Shown here: positions 43,925 to 54,759 of the stretch, in pieces
How the letters are laid out: each line of letters starts with the position of its first letter
How positions within the stretch are numbered: position 1 is the stretch's first letter
Assembly (NCBI GenBank): GCA_031761405.1
Contig: JASEVX010000035.1
Location: 1,439,084-1,503,083 of the forward strand
Direction: 5' to 3'
DNA length: 64,000 nucleotides
DNA from: Serripes groenlandicus
Taxonomy: Eukaryota > Mollusca > Bivalvia > Cardiida > Cardiidae
Position numbers and translations under genes: made by a program
The notes under the pieces: generated by a model
What the model was told of the DNA's origin: nothing
Seen by the model: only the letters and a program-made list of their open reading frames with translations
Database searches by the model: none

Positions 43925-44970
43925 TGTTATGCCAGTAATAATGGGTTTCAATAGTGTTGTGCCAGTAATCAAGGGTTTCAATTGTGTTGTGCCAGTACTA
44001 AAGGGTTTCAATAGTGTTTTGCCAGTAATAAAGGGTTTCAATAGTGTTGTGTCAGTACTAACGGTTTTCAATAGTGTTGTGTCAGTAATACAGGGTTTCA
44101 ATAGTGTTATGTCAGTAATACAGGGTTTCAATAGTGTTGTGCAAGTAATAAAGGATTTCATTGTCAGTAATAAAGGGTTTCAATAGTGTTGTGCCAGTAA
44201 TAAAGGGTTTCAATAGTGTTGTGTCAGTAATAAAGGGTTTCAATAGTGTTGTGTCAGTAATAAAGGGTTTCAATAGCGTTGTGTCACTAATAAAGGGTTT
44301 CAATTGTGTTGTGTCAGTAATAAAGGGTTTCAATTATGTTGTGCCAGTACTAAAGGGTTTCAATAGCGTTGTGTCAGTAATAACAGGTTTCAATTATTTT
44401 GTGTCAGTAATAACGGGTTTCAATTGTGTTGTGTCAGTAATAACGGGTTTCAATAGTGGTGTGCCAGTAATAAAGGGTTTCAATTCTGTAGTGCCAGTAA
44501 AAAGGGGTTTCAATAGTGTTGTGCCAGTAATAAAGGGTTTCAATAGTGTTGTGCCAGTAAAAAATGGTTTATATAGTGTTTTGCCAGTAATAAAGGGTTT
44601 CAATCCTGTTGTGCCAGTAATAAAGGGTTTCAATAGTGTTGTGTAAGCAATAACGGGTTTCAATTGTGTTGTGTCAGTAATAAAGGGTTTCAATTATGTT
44701 GTGTCAGAAATAAAGGGTTTCAATAGTGTTGTGGCAGTAATAAAAGGTTTCAATAGTGTTGTTTCAGTAATAAAGGGTTTCAATAGTGTTGTGCCAGTAA
44801 TAAAGGGTTTCAATAGTGTTGTGCCAGCAATAAAGGGTTTCAATAGTGTTGTGTCAGTAATAAAGCGTTTCAATAGTGTTTTGTCAGTAATAAAGGGTTT
44901 AAATAGTGTTGTGCCAGTAATAAAGGGTTTCAATAGTGTTGTGCCAGTAATAAAGGGTTTCTATTGTGTC
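43925..44970 (+). repeat. 30-bp minisatellite, about 35 copies
   Basis: The unit is gtgttgtgcc + agtaataaaggg + tttcaata. The period is strictly 30 bp except for an 8-bp deletion near 44160. Because 30 is divisible by 3, the plus strand reads a ten-residue repeat (V-V-P-V-I-K-G-F-N-S) and the minus strand another (T-T-L-L-K-P-F-I-T-x). The plus frame runs 44161-45027 with a single TAA at 44644-44646. No start with upstream gene context is present, so a coding role is not supported. Variation is mostly C/T at gtgcc/gtgtc and in the bases after caat. Confidence 0.97.
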
Positions 44971-45030
44971 GACTTCTTGTTTTCATCGTCCCCTGCTGCA
45001 GATTTGTTCAACGTGCAAATTGGTTAAAAT
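44971..45030. repeat. T-MITE right-end remnant
   Basis: Reads ttgttttcatcgtcccctgc and cagatttgttcaacgtgcaa, ending attggttaa. The minisatellite therefore abuts, and may have grown within, a T-MITE. Confidence 0.55.
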
Positions 45031-45100
45031 GATAAGGATAACTTAATTTAAACCAACCTAATCCTCATATGTGCATTCCTTTGAGCTATTTGATACATTA

Positions 45101-45334
45101 TATGAGCCGTCTCGCGAGAAAACCAACATTACGGCCTCTGCGTAATGTATCGACACAGATCAGTCCGCACAGACTGATCCAGGCCGACACATTCCGTCTC
45201 ATGGGGATAGAGGTATAGAGTTATGCTGCCTGAAACATAAAATCCACAAGAGGCGAAACGTGTCCATCCGGACAAGCCTGCGCGGCATGCTTATTCTTGT
45301 CCACAATGCTAGTTTTCTCGCGGAACGGCTCATA
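45101..45334 (+). repeat. M-MITE, plus, right inner deletion
   Basis: Ends tatgagccgtctcgcgagaa and ttctcgcggaacggctcata. About 30 bp before the right end (the gatccgggtcgatac part) is missing. Confidence 0.9.
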
Positions 45335-45710
45335 GGTGTATGCTTCTTGGTAATATTTAAAAATTAAATAATTCAACGCGCTTTTTAATGTTAGATCATA
45401 TGAACTAAACCAGTATAAATGTCCTTTGAACGGGGATCTATATGATGCATCTTACTTTGAAAACGAAATTAAAAGACGTTATGGAAGCTATTCTCGAAAG
45501 TGCAGACAGTTCTTGTACAATATTAACCCGATAATTTCCCAGATATGCCCGAAATCATTTTATTCCTTACTTCTCTGCTCGTATTGTACTGTTCCAGACG
45601 GCCCCCACGCCAAGAATCTTTCATTCCATATCTCTGATGCTAAAATGTTGTTATTTGGATAAGATATTTGAATTCCCAGGGGAATATACATTGTCATTAC
45701 TTACATTTAT
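45335..45710. other. No recognised gene; one unassigned frame
   Basis: A 78-codon plus frame (45426-45662) has no motif I recognise and no repeat similarity. It is slightly richer in GC than its surroundings. I list it only as unassigned. Confidence 0.25.
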
Positions 45711-46045
45711 CCCTTTCCCACATGCAACACATATTCGGGAATGGCCTTTCCTAAGTTAAGAGAACTTGTTGCCAGACCCTTTTGCCTTTATATACATGTT
45801 AAACTATGTACACATATGTATGTTTGTAAATACTATATGTTATTTTGGTAATAAAATATGTTTAAACTAAACTAAAACATATGCATAAGACGACTTTGGA
45901 AACATACAGACGTAAACTTCTATAAATGAAAGTATAGTTATTAAAAAGGTTGAGAACCCTTGTGACAAAAGGAGAATATGCTCACTATGAGCATTTTCCC
46001 CTTTGCAACAAGGTCGTCTGCAGCAGAGGGCGTCAAAATGCATTG
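45711..46045. repeat. T-MITE split by a retroposon tail
   Basis: Left end ccctttcccacatgcaacac (45711) and the remainder from about 45893 (ataagacgactttggaaaca) to gtcgtctgcagcagaggg near 46030. The gap holds a LINE-like 3' end. Confidence 0.7.
45736..45886 (+). repeat. Non-LTR retroposon 3' end with TAAAC repeats
   Basis: Contains ttgttgccagacccttttgc, atgtatgtttgtaaatacta, aataaaat and a tail (ttaaactaaactaaa). The bases acatat occur on both sides, a possible short target duplication. It is related by eye to the 22784-22871 fragment. Confidence 0.6.
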
Positions 46046-46129
46046 CTATTTAAAAAATAGTTACATGTGGTGTTGTAAGAGTTTGGAATATACATCGTCT
46101 ATAATTAAATTTAAATTCATGCAGAGATG

Positions 46130-46510
46130 TGTGTTTAATTAAGACTATAGTACCGAGCTGTCTCACCTTCAGTCAGCAGTGTTTACATTTAACGTACCGG
46201 AGCATTCCAAGGCTCGTATTAATCCAATCGACTTTAAAAAGGTCATCCGCTTTACAATAATCAGACGAATAATTTCAACAATCTAGAAAACTGTAAGATT
46301 TATATTTATAAAGAGTTGCAAAAAGTATAATAAACGATGAAATTGCTCGTTCTGCAATTTTCACGTTTTATTGGAATGTTTTCAAATGTCATTTTCATTT
46401 TCAAATGGCAGGTGTCAAATGTCGTCTGTGTGAAGTGATGGGTTATAATAATGAGCGGAATATCCCGATATGAACAAAAAATAGACTACTTCATTGAATT
46501 TGGCGTTGAA
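46130..46510. repeat. Overlapping remnants of S-MITE and T-MITE
   Basis: The words gagctgtctcacctt (46157) and attggcgttgaaagacttaa-like at 46497-46517 are S-MITE ends. Between them, ataaacgatgaaattgctcg, gcaattttcacg and aatgtcgtctgtgtga resemble T-MITE inner parts, suggesting that one inserted in the other. Confidence 0.5.
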
Positions 46511-46609
46511 AGACTTAAGCTCTGCCAGACACATTTGAATCTCGGTGCAATATGCGAACAGGGAATACTTAGACGAGCCTGTATTGATTTATCAATTTGT
46601 TTGTATGGT

Positions 46610-46830
46610 GGGTACTCTACGCCACCGTAAACCCTTTTTCAGTTATATCACGGCGTTTCCTTGGTACTGCCGGCCCATTTATCCTGACACCAGCGAGTCA
46701 GTCGTAATGCTACCAGAAACAACCCTAAACTAAATTAGACTAAACTTAACAACCCTGAGCGCCATGGAGGGAAAGCCAATACTATAATATTTAAAGTATT
46801 TGGTATGACCCGGCCGGGGATGAGCCGGTA
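46610..46830 (-). repeat. SINE-B, minus
   Basis: The complement has head-side ggctcatccccggccgggtc, ggctttccctccatggcgct and ctgactcgctggtgtcagga. A 30-bp insert near 46710 contains aaactaaattagactaaact. Confidence 0.8.
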
Positions 46831-47594
46831 TTGAGGTCAATAACATATGTATGTACTGTAGCCAGAGGCATATGAATTCACGATGACAGGTTGGATGAGC
46901 AATCCGCAGACAGAATGCGTTAAAAATAAGATCAATTATGTCCCTGAAGAAAGCAATGAGACCGAAAAGCTTAAATTACTAGGTAAACCACATTTGTGTC
47001 AATGTCAGCGAACTCGATTTACAAGATTGTAATTTGAAAGTTGGCAGTTGAAATATTTATAATATAACATCAGACACCACGGAAACGCTATCTATGACAG
47101 ACATGCGCGTCGTGTCGGATTAGAAGGGGGGAATTTAGATTATCAGAGGACTTTGCATAATCAGATGGATTTGAGCATTTATAGTCTCGACATAGGCTTC
47201 GCTTTTTGAACATTTATAGTAAAGCCGAACGCGTACCAATACAATAAAAGAAAGGTGATGGTACCAAGAGAGGTTTTGTTTTTTAAGCATTTACGTTATG
47301 GCTAAGCCTGGAAGCCACAATGCCTATTTTTGCTAGATGCGGATGGAATGCCTTCCGGGCAGGTTTTGCTTTCAGTTACGTATTGGTAATTTTACAACAA
47401 CCGGAGGCAAGACAAATATACGTAAAGCTTATTATATTTCCTAATTTATTTCGTCTGTCTTTTATAATCTATGCCATGTCAGCTTAAAAAGTCATTTTTG
47501 AGTATCTACTATGATCAGTTCCCACAGCAAGCACGCTAGCATATACATGAACACAGGGGAAGAAACTTATATATGTTACAGGCCTATGTCAATT
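46831..47594. other. No feature recognised
   Basis: Unassigned DNA of mixed composition without a supported frame or repeat. Confidence 0.5.
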
Positions 47595-47790
47595 TCAACC
47601 AACTTTACTTAGGATAAGTAATACTAAAATACTTAAATGCATCTTTCATCATCTTTGTTTCCCTTTTAAAAATGCCAAAATATCTAAGGTAAGTATTTAA
47701 GTCCAATTAATCATTTACTTAAATACTTTCTGCTAAAGTATTTAAGTATGTTTTATCACTAAGTACATGTAAGGTTGATGGAATTTGATT
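47595..47790. repeat. Palindromic AT-rich repeat, relative of 17020-17335
   Basis: Begins caaccaactttacttaggat-like and ends acatgtaaggttgatggaat. The inside has tttaagta/tacttaaa words in both orientations. Confidence 0.65.
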
Positions 47791-47936
47791 TTGAATAGGT
47801 AGCTGGTACAGTGCACACACTAGAGTTAGTTCACGTTTCTTTTCGGACGTACATTTTTGCATGTATCGGTAAATGTCCTCTTTTAAACTTTCTCATTTTC
47901 ACATACATCTACATCTAATGCCCCACTCATAGTGTC

Positions 47937-48306
47937 ACGTTTTTGCCGCCACGTTTAGCTACGTTGGAAAATGGCTACGACGTGAGCAAACGTAGAACGT
48001 AGAATAACGTGGCTAAAACGTGACAAAACGTGAACTGGATTTATTTTATTTTGGACATGTTCCCAACAGCGTTCTACAACGTGGCGAGAACGTTGTACAA
48101 CGTATGTTAACGTAGCAATAGCGTAGTAAAAAAGCCGTAATTGAACGTTCACACAGCGCGTCCGGCCGGTTGCTACGTTATATTACGTTTGTTGACACGT
48201 TGTGCTGCGCTATGCTACGTTGTGGCCTCGTTGCTCCAACGTGGCTCGTGCCGTGTTATGTCACTCTTTGACGCGCTCTGATACGTTATAACACATTGTA
48301 TTACGT
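47937..48306. repeat. ACGT-dense segment, 21 ACGT words in 370 bp
   Basis: The first half repeats aacgtag, aacgtgg and aacgtga, the second ctacgtt and tacgtta, so the halves are roughly inverted. Chance expectation is one or two ACGT in this length. It could be the body of an inverted-repeat transposon. No protein frame is supported. Confidence 0.75.
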
Positions 48307-48394
48307 TATGAGTATATATTTCAATATCGCGGCGATTCGTCGATGAATAGCATGTGTTACCTGTATTATTATTCTCAGACAAGCCTATCAATCG

Positions 48395-48985
48395 TAATGT
48401 AATGTAATTATGGTGACCAATTGCTCTGATTGAGCATAACTTGTTAGCTTCTATAGGCCGATTTGATAGTGTGCACTATGTCAAGTAAAAGTACCTACAG
48501 GTGCAGATGATTTCAATATCGAGAGTTAGATACAAGGAAGTCCGAGTGCGATACCATAGCGCTTTCCGAAAAGACCCATTGGTTCTTTAACGCGCTCAGT
48601 GTATATCAAAGATTCACGGGAGGCATTTTTCGTGGAAAAGGACCTGTACTTAACCCTTTCCCTCATGCGACAATTCTGCAGCAGACGACTTAGAACATAT
48701 TTTATAAAAATGTAGAAAATCTCTATAATTGAATGGATAACCTATGATTAAAAGTGGAAAACATTGTGGCAAAAGGAGAAATTGCACGTTTTGTGCAATT
48801 TCTTCTGTTGTCACTATGTTTTCAAAAAGCCGTCTGCTGCAGAGGCGTCAGAAAGCGTCTATATGAGGGAAAGGGTTAACCTCTAGTTGAGTGGGAGGCG
48901 CTTAACGCACCTCGGGAATTCGGAACCCCGGCCAGAAGTTGATCCCCTGACCTCCTGATTGACAGTCAGTCTAATATGTCAACCA
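48395..48985 (-). repeat. SINE-D, minus, split by a T-MITE
   Basis: The complement matches 52930-53345: gaccctgcag-side tail words, ctttaacgcgctc-like and aagacccattggttcttta, agtact, then the tRNA-like head (complement of ctgacctcctgattgacagt, ccaccgggccactca). The T-MITE at 48654-48875 lies inside. Confidence 0.8.
48654..48875. repeat. T-MITE, 222 bp, intact TTAA duplication
   Basis: TTAA at 48650-48653 and 48876-48879. Ends ccctttccctcatgcgac and tatatgagggaaaggg. The centre gagaaattgcacgttttgtg with complement is a perfect stem. The uninterrupted SINE-D at 53045-53060 reads ctagaggtcaagtact, the matching empty site. Confidence 0.95.
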
Positions 48986-49140
48986 CCGGGCCACTCACAT
49001 GCTAACCCCGTAGTCCTGTGTGCCAACCAAGGGAGGAACTCATTACATCCATTGTTAAAATATTGTTCATGACCCGATTGCGGATCGAAGCTTGGTCTCC
49101 CTATATTAAGGCGGACGCTCAATACATTACACAACATAGA
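48986..49140 (-). repeat. SINE-B remnant, minus
   Basis: Reads catgctaaccccgtagtcct, catccattgttaaaatattg, tgacccgattgcggatcgaa and aggcggacgctcaata, the complement of a SINE-B middle and head. Confidence 0.7.
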
Positions 49141-49496
49141 TTGTGAACTTGAAGAAGATGATTTTCATACGAGCCGGGTTCCATGAAATATAAACCATGT
49201 TCTATAATGCGACTAATTTGCGCAGCAGACATACCCTTATTTGTATTCAATACGTTAGAGTAACTTGTCCCAGATCATGGAGCATTTTTTTTATAGTTTT
49301 GAACTCACTTACAGATTATTTCTTCAACATCATCAAAGACTTTTTTAGCATGATCTTCTTAAATATCTTATAAAAGTAGCAGAGTAAAATCTAAGAAATG
49401 ATCTAAAGTGTCTTTAAGCCGTACACATTTCAGAAGCGATGTTTTAAACGCGATTAACACGATAAGTCACGTCGGAATGTGGATCGTTTATTTTCG
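49141..49496. other. No feature recognised
   Basis: Unassigned AT-rich DNA. Confidence 0.45.
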
Positions 49497-49500
49497 TTAA

Positions 49501-49628
49501 ACCCTTTCCCAAATGATCTCAACATCAGACGGCTTTGAAAGAACTGAATGTTTTTTCACTACATGAAGCCGTCTGCTGCAGATGCGTCAAAGTGCGTCTA
49601 AAGGTTGGAAGGGGAAGGTGGGGAGGGG
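49501..49628. repeat. T-MITE, short 128-bp deletion derivative
   Basis: TTAA at 49497-49500 and 49629-49632. Left end accctttcccaaatg. The central hairpin is lost, the inner gccgtctgctgcagatgcgt is kept, and the right end is expanded to a G-rich run (ggggaaggtggggaggggt). Confidence 0.8.
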
Positions 49629-49749
49629 TTAACGCTTAATTAATCTGTTTTTGTAATATTCTGTGAATTTTGTCAGAAAGATTTAAACCCGATATTTCCC
49701 CCTTTTCGCCTTCCTTGCACAAGCAGACATTGCTATAACATCATTTGTA

Positions 49750-49751
49750 TT

Positions 49752-49819
<68 letters not shown>

Positions 49820-49820
49820 T
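49750..49820 (+). repeat. (ATC)n microsatellite, about 22 units
   Basis: An uninterrupted trinucleotide run following gtattatc. It is in no reading frame that I support. Confidence 0.97.
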
Positions 49821-49955
49821 ATTTAATCATCAGTTTAATATATATACTTAGTTTGAAGTTATTCATATTACGTACATTATGAAGCTTTGGACTAAAAATA
49901 GTTTAAAGCCGTCTAGAATGGGATTATTTACGTATATTAAATCATTTTCACCTAT

Positions 49956-50225
49956 TATATGAGACAGTCCAAGAGAAAACCATCATTATGGACTCTGCGT
50001 AGTGTATCGACCCAGATCAGTCTGCGCAGTCCGCGCAGGCTAATCCGGGCCGACACATTCCGTCTCAGGGAGATAAAGGTATAGAGTAGTGATTCCTGAA
50101 ACAGAAAATCAACAGGAGGCGACAAGTGTCTTGCCTGATTAGCCTATTCCGCATGCTAAGACTGCACCGGGGCAGTATTTTACGCAGAGTCCACAATGGT
50201 GGTTTTCTCGTTGAACGGTTCATAT
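49956..50225 (+). repeat. M-MITE, plus
   Basis: Ends tatatgagacagtccaagag and ctcgttgaacggttcatatg. Inner words are present with scattered changes. Confidence 0.9.
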
Positions 50226-50339
50226 GTTTCCTGTCGCTCTAGCACTCGTATTCCACGCAACACTCATTCGAAACAACTTAATACCCTTTTATTTCGACTA
50301 TACACTCCGTCCATGGAATAGGAATGACTTTAGACGCAA

Positions 50340-50465
50340 TGACTTTTGTCAATTATCGGACAGAGTCATTATTGGTCGAACCGAGGTTCGAACTCAAGAC
50401 CCCTTGATGAAAAGTCCTCGTTGCAGCCGATTGAGCTATCGCGGGTCGATGGGTTATGCCACCAA
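50340..50465 (-). repeat. tRNA-like SINE head, minus
   Basis: The complement reads gcgatagctcaatcggctgc (A box) and gtcttgagttcgaacctcgg (B box). The arms around it do not close a full tRNA. The matching SINE body is not clear. Confidence 0.55.
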
Positions 50466-50524
50466 GTATTCCAATTTATAGTACACGCTAACGGCGGTAA
50501 TGTCTGCTTTCTTTGAGGGCTAGC

Positions 50525-50800
50525 CAAGCCCCGGTAGCACAGTCGGTAGCGACACGTGTTGTCAATTCGAATACCAGCTCTACCAACATTCATTCCGACG
50601 TTTCAAAAGACGTAAATGCGATAAGGTTAATACACTTCCACCAATAGAGTAACAGTTTATGTTGAAAGGCAATCATTAGCTTGGAGGGACTGCTGTTTTG
50701 AGTATTAGTGTGGGAAAGCCTAGAAACCAATGGTAGGTGAATTCGTCGCCGTGATATTACTGACAAATTGTTCAAAACGGCGTTAAACCTCTCTCAATCA
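50525..50800 (+). repeat. tRNA-derived SINE, plus
   Basis: Head gccccggtagcacagtcggtagcg, B-box region caattcgaataccagc, then aaagcctagaaaccaatggt and the shared tail gtgatattactgacaaattg, aacggcgttaaac and caatcaat. A tenth-base mismatch in the B box marks it as old. Confidence 0.7.
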
Positions 50801-51429
50801 ATACCTTGACGTTTAACAAGTAATCGCTTTGAGGGTGTGAGAACATCTGTCTGAGCCATTTTCTCCCACAAGAAAATAGTTGGGCTGCGTAAGGTAAGAA
50901 AGGAAAAGTAATATTATTGTCTTTTAGAGAAGCGTAGATTAAGAGAAGATCATTTTAACGAATTTATGCTCAGACGTTTCTTATGTAAATAAAAGTGCAG
51001 ATACATAGCAAACCGTGCTGTATTACCATTACGTTTTAATCGGTTCTTGGAGTAGGTTATGATAGGTTGTGTCGCGAACAATGTCGACTAAGATCAGATA
51101 TTCTCAAATATGATTTTATCGCTTTCCCACATATAACAAATCAGCAGAAAACTGTTTTGAACAATTCATTTAGGCAAACTGGGTTAGTCTTACAAAACCG
51201 TTCGGTATAAAACGGGTATGATAGTGAGATATAGAGAAGCGGAGGTTTTCGAGGATTGTATAGTTTTCTGATGGTTTAGAACAGAGCGTTTCATTGGACA
51301 AGAAAAACGAGCACGTGTTATAAGAATGTAAGTGTATAGGGTCAATTCGAGACGACCTTTAATGCGTTGTAGTCATCTCCAATATACATACAGCGGAACA
51401 TTTCGGTCTGATTTTAATGAGATTGGATC
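50801..51429. other. No gene; one T-MITE scrap
   Basis: The stretch 51115-51165 (cgctttcccacatataacaa) is the left end of a T-MITE. The rest is unassigned. Confidence 0.5.
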
Positions 51430-51755
51430 ATACCCAAAACTTGTTTAAAAGGTAATAATAGTTTTTCGTCCTTGGAGCTAAGGTTCGTGGGGTTTTAAAA
51501 ATACGGGTGACTTGCTGGTGACAGGATAAATGGACCAGAAGTACTGATAACTTACCCGAATTCATCCTAACACAAGCCAGTCATTCGTAATGCTAACCTC
51601 GCACCCCTGAGCATCAAAGAGGGCAGTCATTAATTCCATGTTAAAACTCTTTGGTATGACCCGGCCGAGGATCGAACCCTCGAACCCTATAACATCCCAC
51701 GCCCAAGGCGGACGCTAAACCACTTCACTACACCATCGAGGCGGTGAACAACACT
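51430..51755. repeat. Two SINE-B copies head to head
   Basis: The stretch 51430-51557 is plus (catacccaaaacttgtttaa, ggtgacaggataaatggacc, aacttaccc) and 51558-51755 is minus (gaattcatcctaacacaagc, ttggtatgacccggccgagg, accatcgaggcggtgaac). They meet within the body, giving an inverted SINE pair without tails. Confidence 0.8.
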
Positions 51756-51837
51756 TGAAAGTGGCGCCAAATACCATAGAACCAAACAATACGAAATTGT
51801 CGGTTAAATTCGTGTATAGCTAGCAAGACGCTGTTCA

Positions 51838-52037
51838 ACACTTTTGCTGCCAAACGTGATTACGGGATTTTGAAAACAATGCAGATTCAGGTGAGACAGC
51901 TCGAGCTGTCTCACCTGAAATCCGCATTGTTTGCACTTATATACTAAATTTCACAATATTTACTATTAGACGAACAATGTTGTGGTTAAATTTTCAACGA
52001 GGAAGAGTCGATTTTGTGAAATTCGGCTGTGGAAGGG
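51838..52037. repeat. S-MITE, 200 bp
   Basis: TTAA at 52038-52041; the left flank is decayed. The centre ggtgagacagctcgagctgt is an almost perfect hairpin flanked by aaacaatgcagattca and its complement. Inner words gaggaagagtcgattttg match the other copies. Confidence 0.8.
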
Positions 52038-52041
52038 TTAA

Positions 52042-52925
52042 CGGGGGTACGACTGTAATGTCGCTATCTGATAATTATGTATGTAATAAAACTAACATAA
52101 ACGAGAAGATACATACAAATTTCATTATCGAATGATGAAAGGAGATCATGTTTGTGCCAAGATATTAATTAATGTAATCAAGTTATTTACTCTTTACCGC
52201 GCCAACGTGTGTACTCGATGGAATTGTTTCTATTTATACTTAGCAAGAACATATTTCTGTTATGGAATGCAATATGAAGACAACATATAATAAAAGCGAG
52301 ACAAGCTGACTAAGATCCATCGGAGTAGGGCTATTTCTTATCCAAACTGTTTGTATAAATATTCTGGCGTTATCAGAATACCCTTTTAAGCGTTGAATTG
52401 CCAGGAAAACAAAAAAACACTTGTAATATGCCACCAAACAGCTAGATGGTTTATTGAAGTCAGCCGTGCTCCACGAAATCCAAAACCAAAAGTATTTACA
52501 GCCAGTGAAGATCAACGCCAACCTGCGCAGTCGCCAAATTTGATCTGTCTCTAAAATGATCGCAAACGAATTACAGAAGGTTTCACGATATAAATGATGA
52601 ATAATTGCAAACTTGGATCAGATTGCATAGACGCGTATGCACAATTTTATCAACACCATTCTTGTCATAGTTACGTTAAGGCTGTATTTCCTGGAATACG
52701 GGTCATTCAAAAGAAGAGTACATTCAAGTGTTACAAAATGCTCGTACGCCTGTTTAGCATAACATCTTCAGTAATCAGCTGAGGAGCGACGCCGCTGTTT
52801 TAAACACGTATACGGATTCGTTTTATATGATAGGTATGTGTCTGTTCCGGTATATTCCGGAAACGTCATTCAAAAACGAACCATCAGATTTCATTTGCCA
52901 TATTTAATTGACACACAGAGTTATA
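52042..52925. other. No recognised gene; one open minus frame
   Basis: A minus frame (52240-52521, 93 codons from a TTG, open further upstream) is hydrophobic with several cysteines, but has no motif I recognise. The complementary strand also has a shorter frame. Kept as unassigned. Confidence 0.25.
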
Positions 52926-52929
52926 AGTA

Positions 52930-53345
52930 ACGCCGGTGGTCTAGTGATTAACATGCGTGACCGTCAATCAAGAAGTGTTGGGTTCAAATCCCGTTCTTGA
53001 TTTTTCTTAAGGGCTTTAAGTGTCGCCCAATCAACTAGAGGTCAAGTACTGGTCCTTTCCAGGAAAAAGTGCCCAACCTGTATCGGTGCTATACACGTGA
53101 CACGTAAAGAACCAATGGGTCTTTTCGGAAATACCTAAGGTATCGCAACCAGACTTCCTTGTACCCAACTATGTCTCTTGAACGTATCTGCTCCTGTCAG
53201 TTGCTTGTATATGATAAAGTGTACACTATCAAATGCGCCTATAGAAGCTAAAAAGTTTATGCTTAAAAGAGCTAATGCTCTATATGATTACATTACATTA
53301 CAACGTGCCCTGCAGGGTCTACGATTTTCGCCGTCTTGTCGTTAA
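52930..53345 (+). repeat. SINE-D, plus, about 410 bp
   Basis: tRNA-like head gtggtctagtgattaacatg with B box gggttcaaatccc, then caatcaactagaggtcaagt, acgtaaagaaccaatgggtc and a tail with gtgccctgcagggtct. It is the uninterrupted counterpart of 48395-48985. Confidence 0.85.
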
Positions 53346-53424
53346 AGCTTTATTGAAATGTAAACCTTTCCCATACGTAAAAAATATACTACAAACGACT
53401 TAGAAACCATCTACGCAGAGATAT
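53346..53424. repeat. T-MITE left end, cut by L element
   Basis: Reads gtaaacctttcccatacgta and caaacgacttagaaaccatc, then breaks at the L element's left end. Confidence 0.6.
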
Positions 53425-54555
53425 CTCTATAACTAATTATACGAAAAAAAAACATAAATGGTTTTTTTCGCTTATAGGTAACATGTGTGAGATTTTTTTT
53501 TTTTTCCAATAACCCATGAAGCTTTCTGAAATGAAACTGGAAAAATCAATGGGGGCCGCCATTTTGGATATGTATAAAAAGCAGACGTAAAACACAGATT
53601 GAAAATTATTGTCGGCTTTTTAATGAAATTTTTTAAAATCAGTTTATTTGGGTATGTATAAAATGAGCTGAAAACACGGATTGAAAATTATTGTCGACTT
53701 TTTAATCATTTTTTTTTTAAATCGATATTTAAGATCATTAAAGTGCTGTGTTTATTTGGGAATTAACATTTGTACGAAAAGTTAGAAATAAATGGAAATC
53801 TGTAAGAAATATGTTTTCCCGTTCGTCAAAAAAACGACAGCCCGAAACTAAATTTTGACTGTATCGTAGCCAAAGAAGGATGTGACGTCATTTCCGGTAC
53901 ACTTCATCTGGGCGTAACGTCAATGGAGCGACGTCGTTTCCCGCAAAAAAGTGGTATCAACATGAAAGACCCCAAATTCCTATACATGAGCTATTGACTC
54001 ACTCATTCAAAGTATAATTATTTATCAAACATTGTGGCAAAAGGATAACTTTCTCATAAGGAGCAATTGTTCTTGTGGCGACAATCTTTTCTTAAATCGT
54101 CTGTTGCATAGGCCTCAGAAACCGTCTCTAATAGGGAAAGGGTTTAGCAGAAATGTGACCCCTTACATAATTTGTTCCAGTCATATTGACTGGTTGAAAA
54201 AGGCAGTCGCCAGGTGGCATCAGAAAAGGGCTGATCTATTTGCTTCTTTACCATAATGCAGGTGATCGATTAAGGATCATCTTGGCCCTCATGTTTTAAC
54301 CTCGTTCATTATAAATGTATTCCTTAATTTTCTGAAAGTCTTTACTTTATTATTTTCTGTTCAAATAATAGACAACAGCAATACGAATTCCAAATATGTT
54401 TTGATAATGCAAGAAACATGACATTAACATTATTATTGTCTAGTCAATTACTTATGCTTCCTTTTTTATGGCCAAAGTATGCTCTTTAATTTTTGTTTAT
54501 AATTATCTTGAGTTTTTTTCGTAAATAGGTAGCACCTATAGATATATTATGATGA
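53425..54555 (+). mobile_element. L element copy 3, most complete
   Basis: Left end aattatacgaaaaaaaaac, right end near taggtagcacctatagatat. The order is gtaacatgtgtgagat, a T run, ccatgaagctttctgaaatg, a diverged ~90-bp direct repeat with gaaaattattgtcg (twice), TGACGTCA at 53883, an embedded T-MITE relic (54020-54150), then gcaggtgatcgattaaggat. No protein motif. A frame of 74 codons over the T-MITE relic recurs on the other strand in copy 1 simply because the sequence is repeated. Confidence 0.88.
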
Positions 54556-54759
54556 TAGGATAGAAGTGAACGTATTGTTGTGAGGGATAATTACTCTTTT
54601 CACTGACGATTTTCACCATATGTCTATATATGCTTCAAAATACGTCTGCATGTTGGAGAATGTAAAAGATACGTGGCGTTGCTAAAGGAAACAGTATTGG
54701 AAAATAAGAACTTTAATCTGGATTAGAGAAGTCCTGCTTTCGTGTGACGTGGCTTTTAA

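Noticed and set aside
43925..44970. CRISPR-like array of 30-bp repeats
   Set aside because: The repeats are contiguous with no unique spacers and the window is eukaryotic in character. It is a minisatellite.
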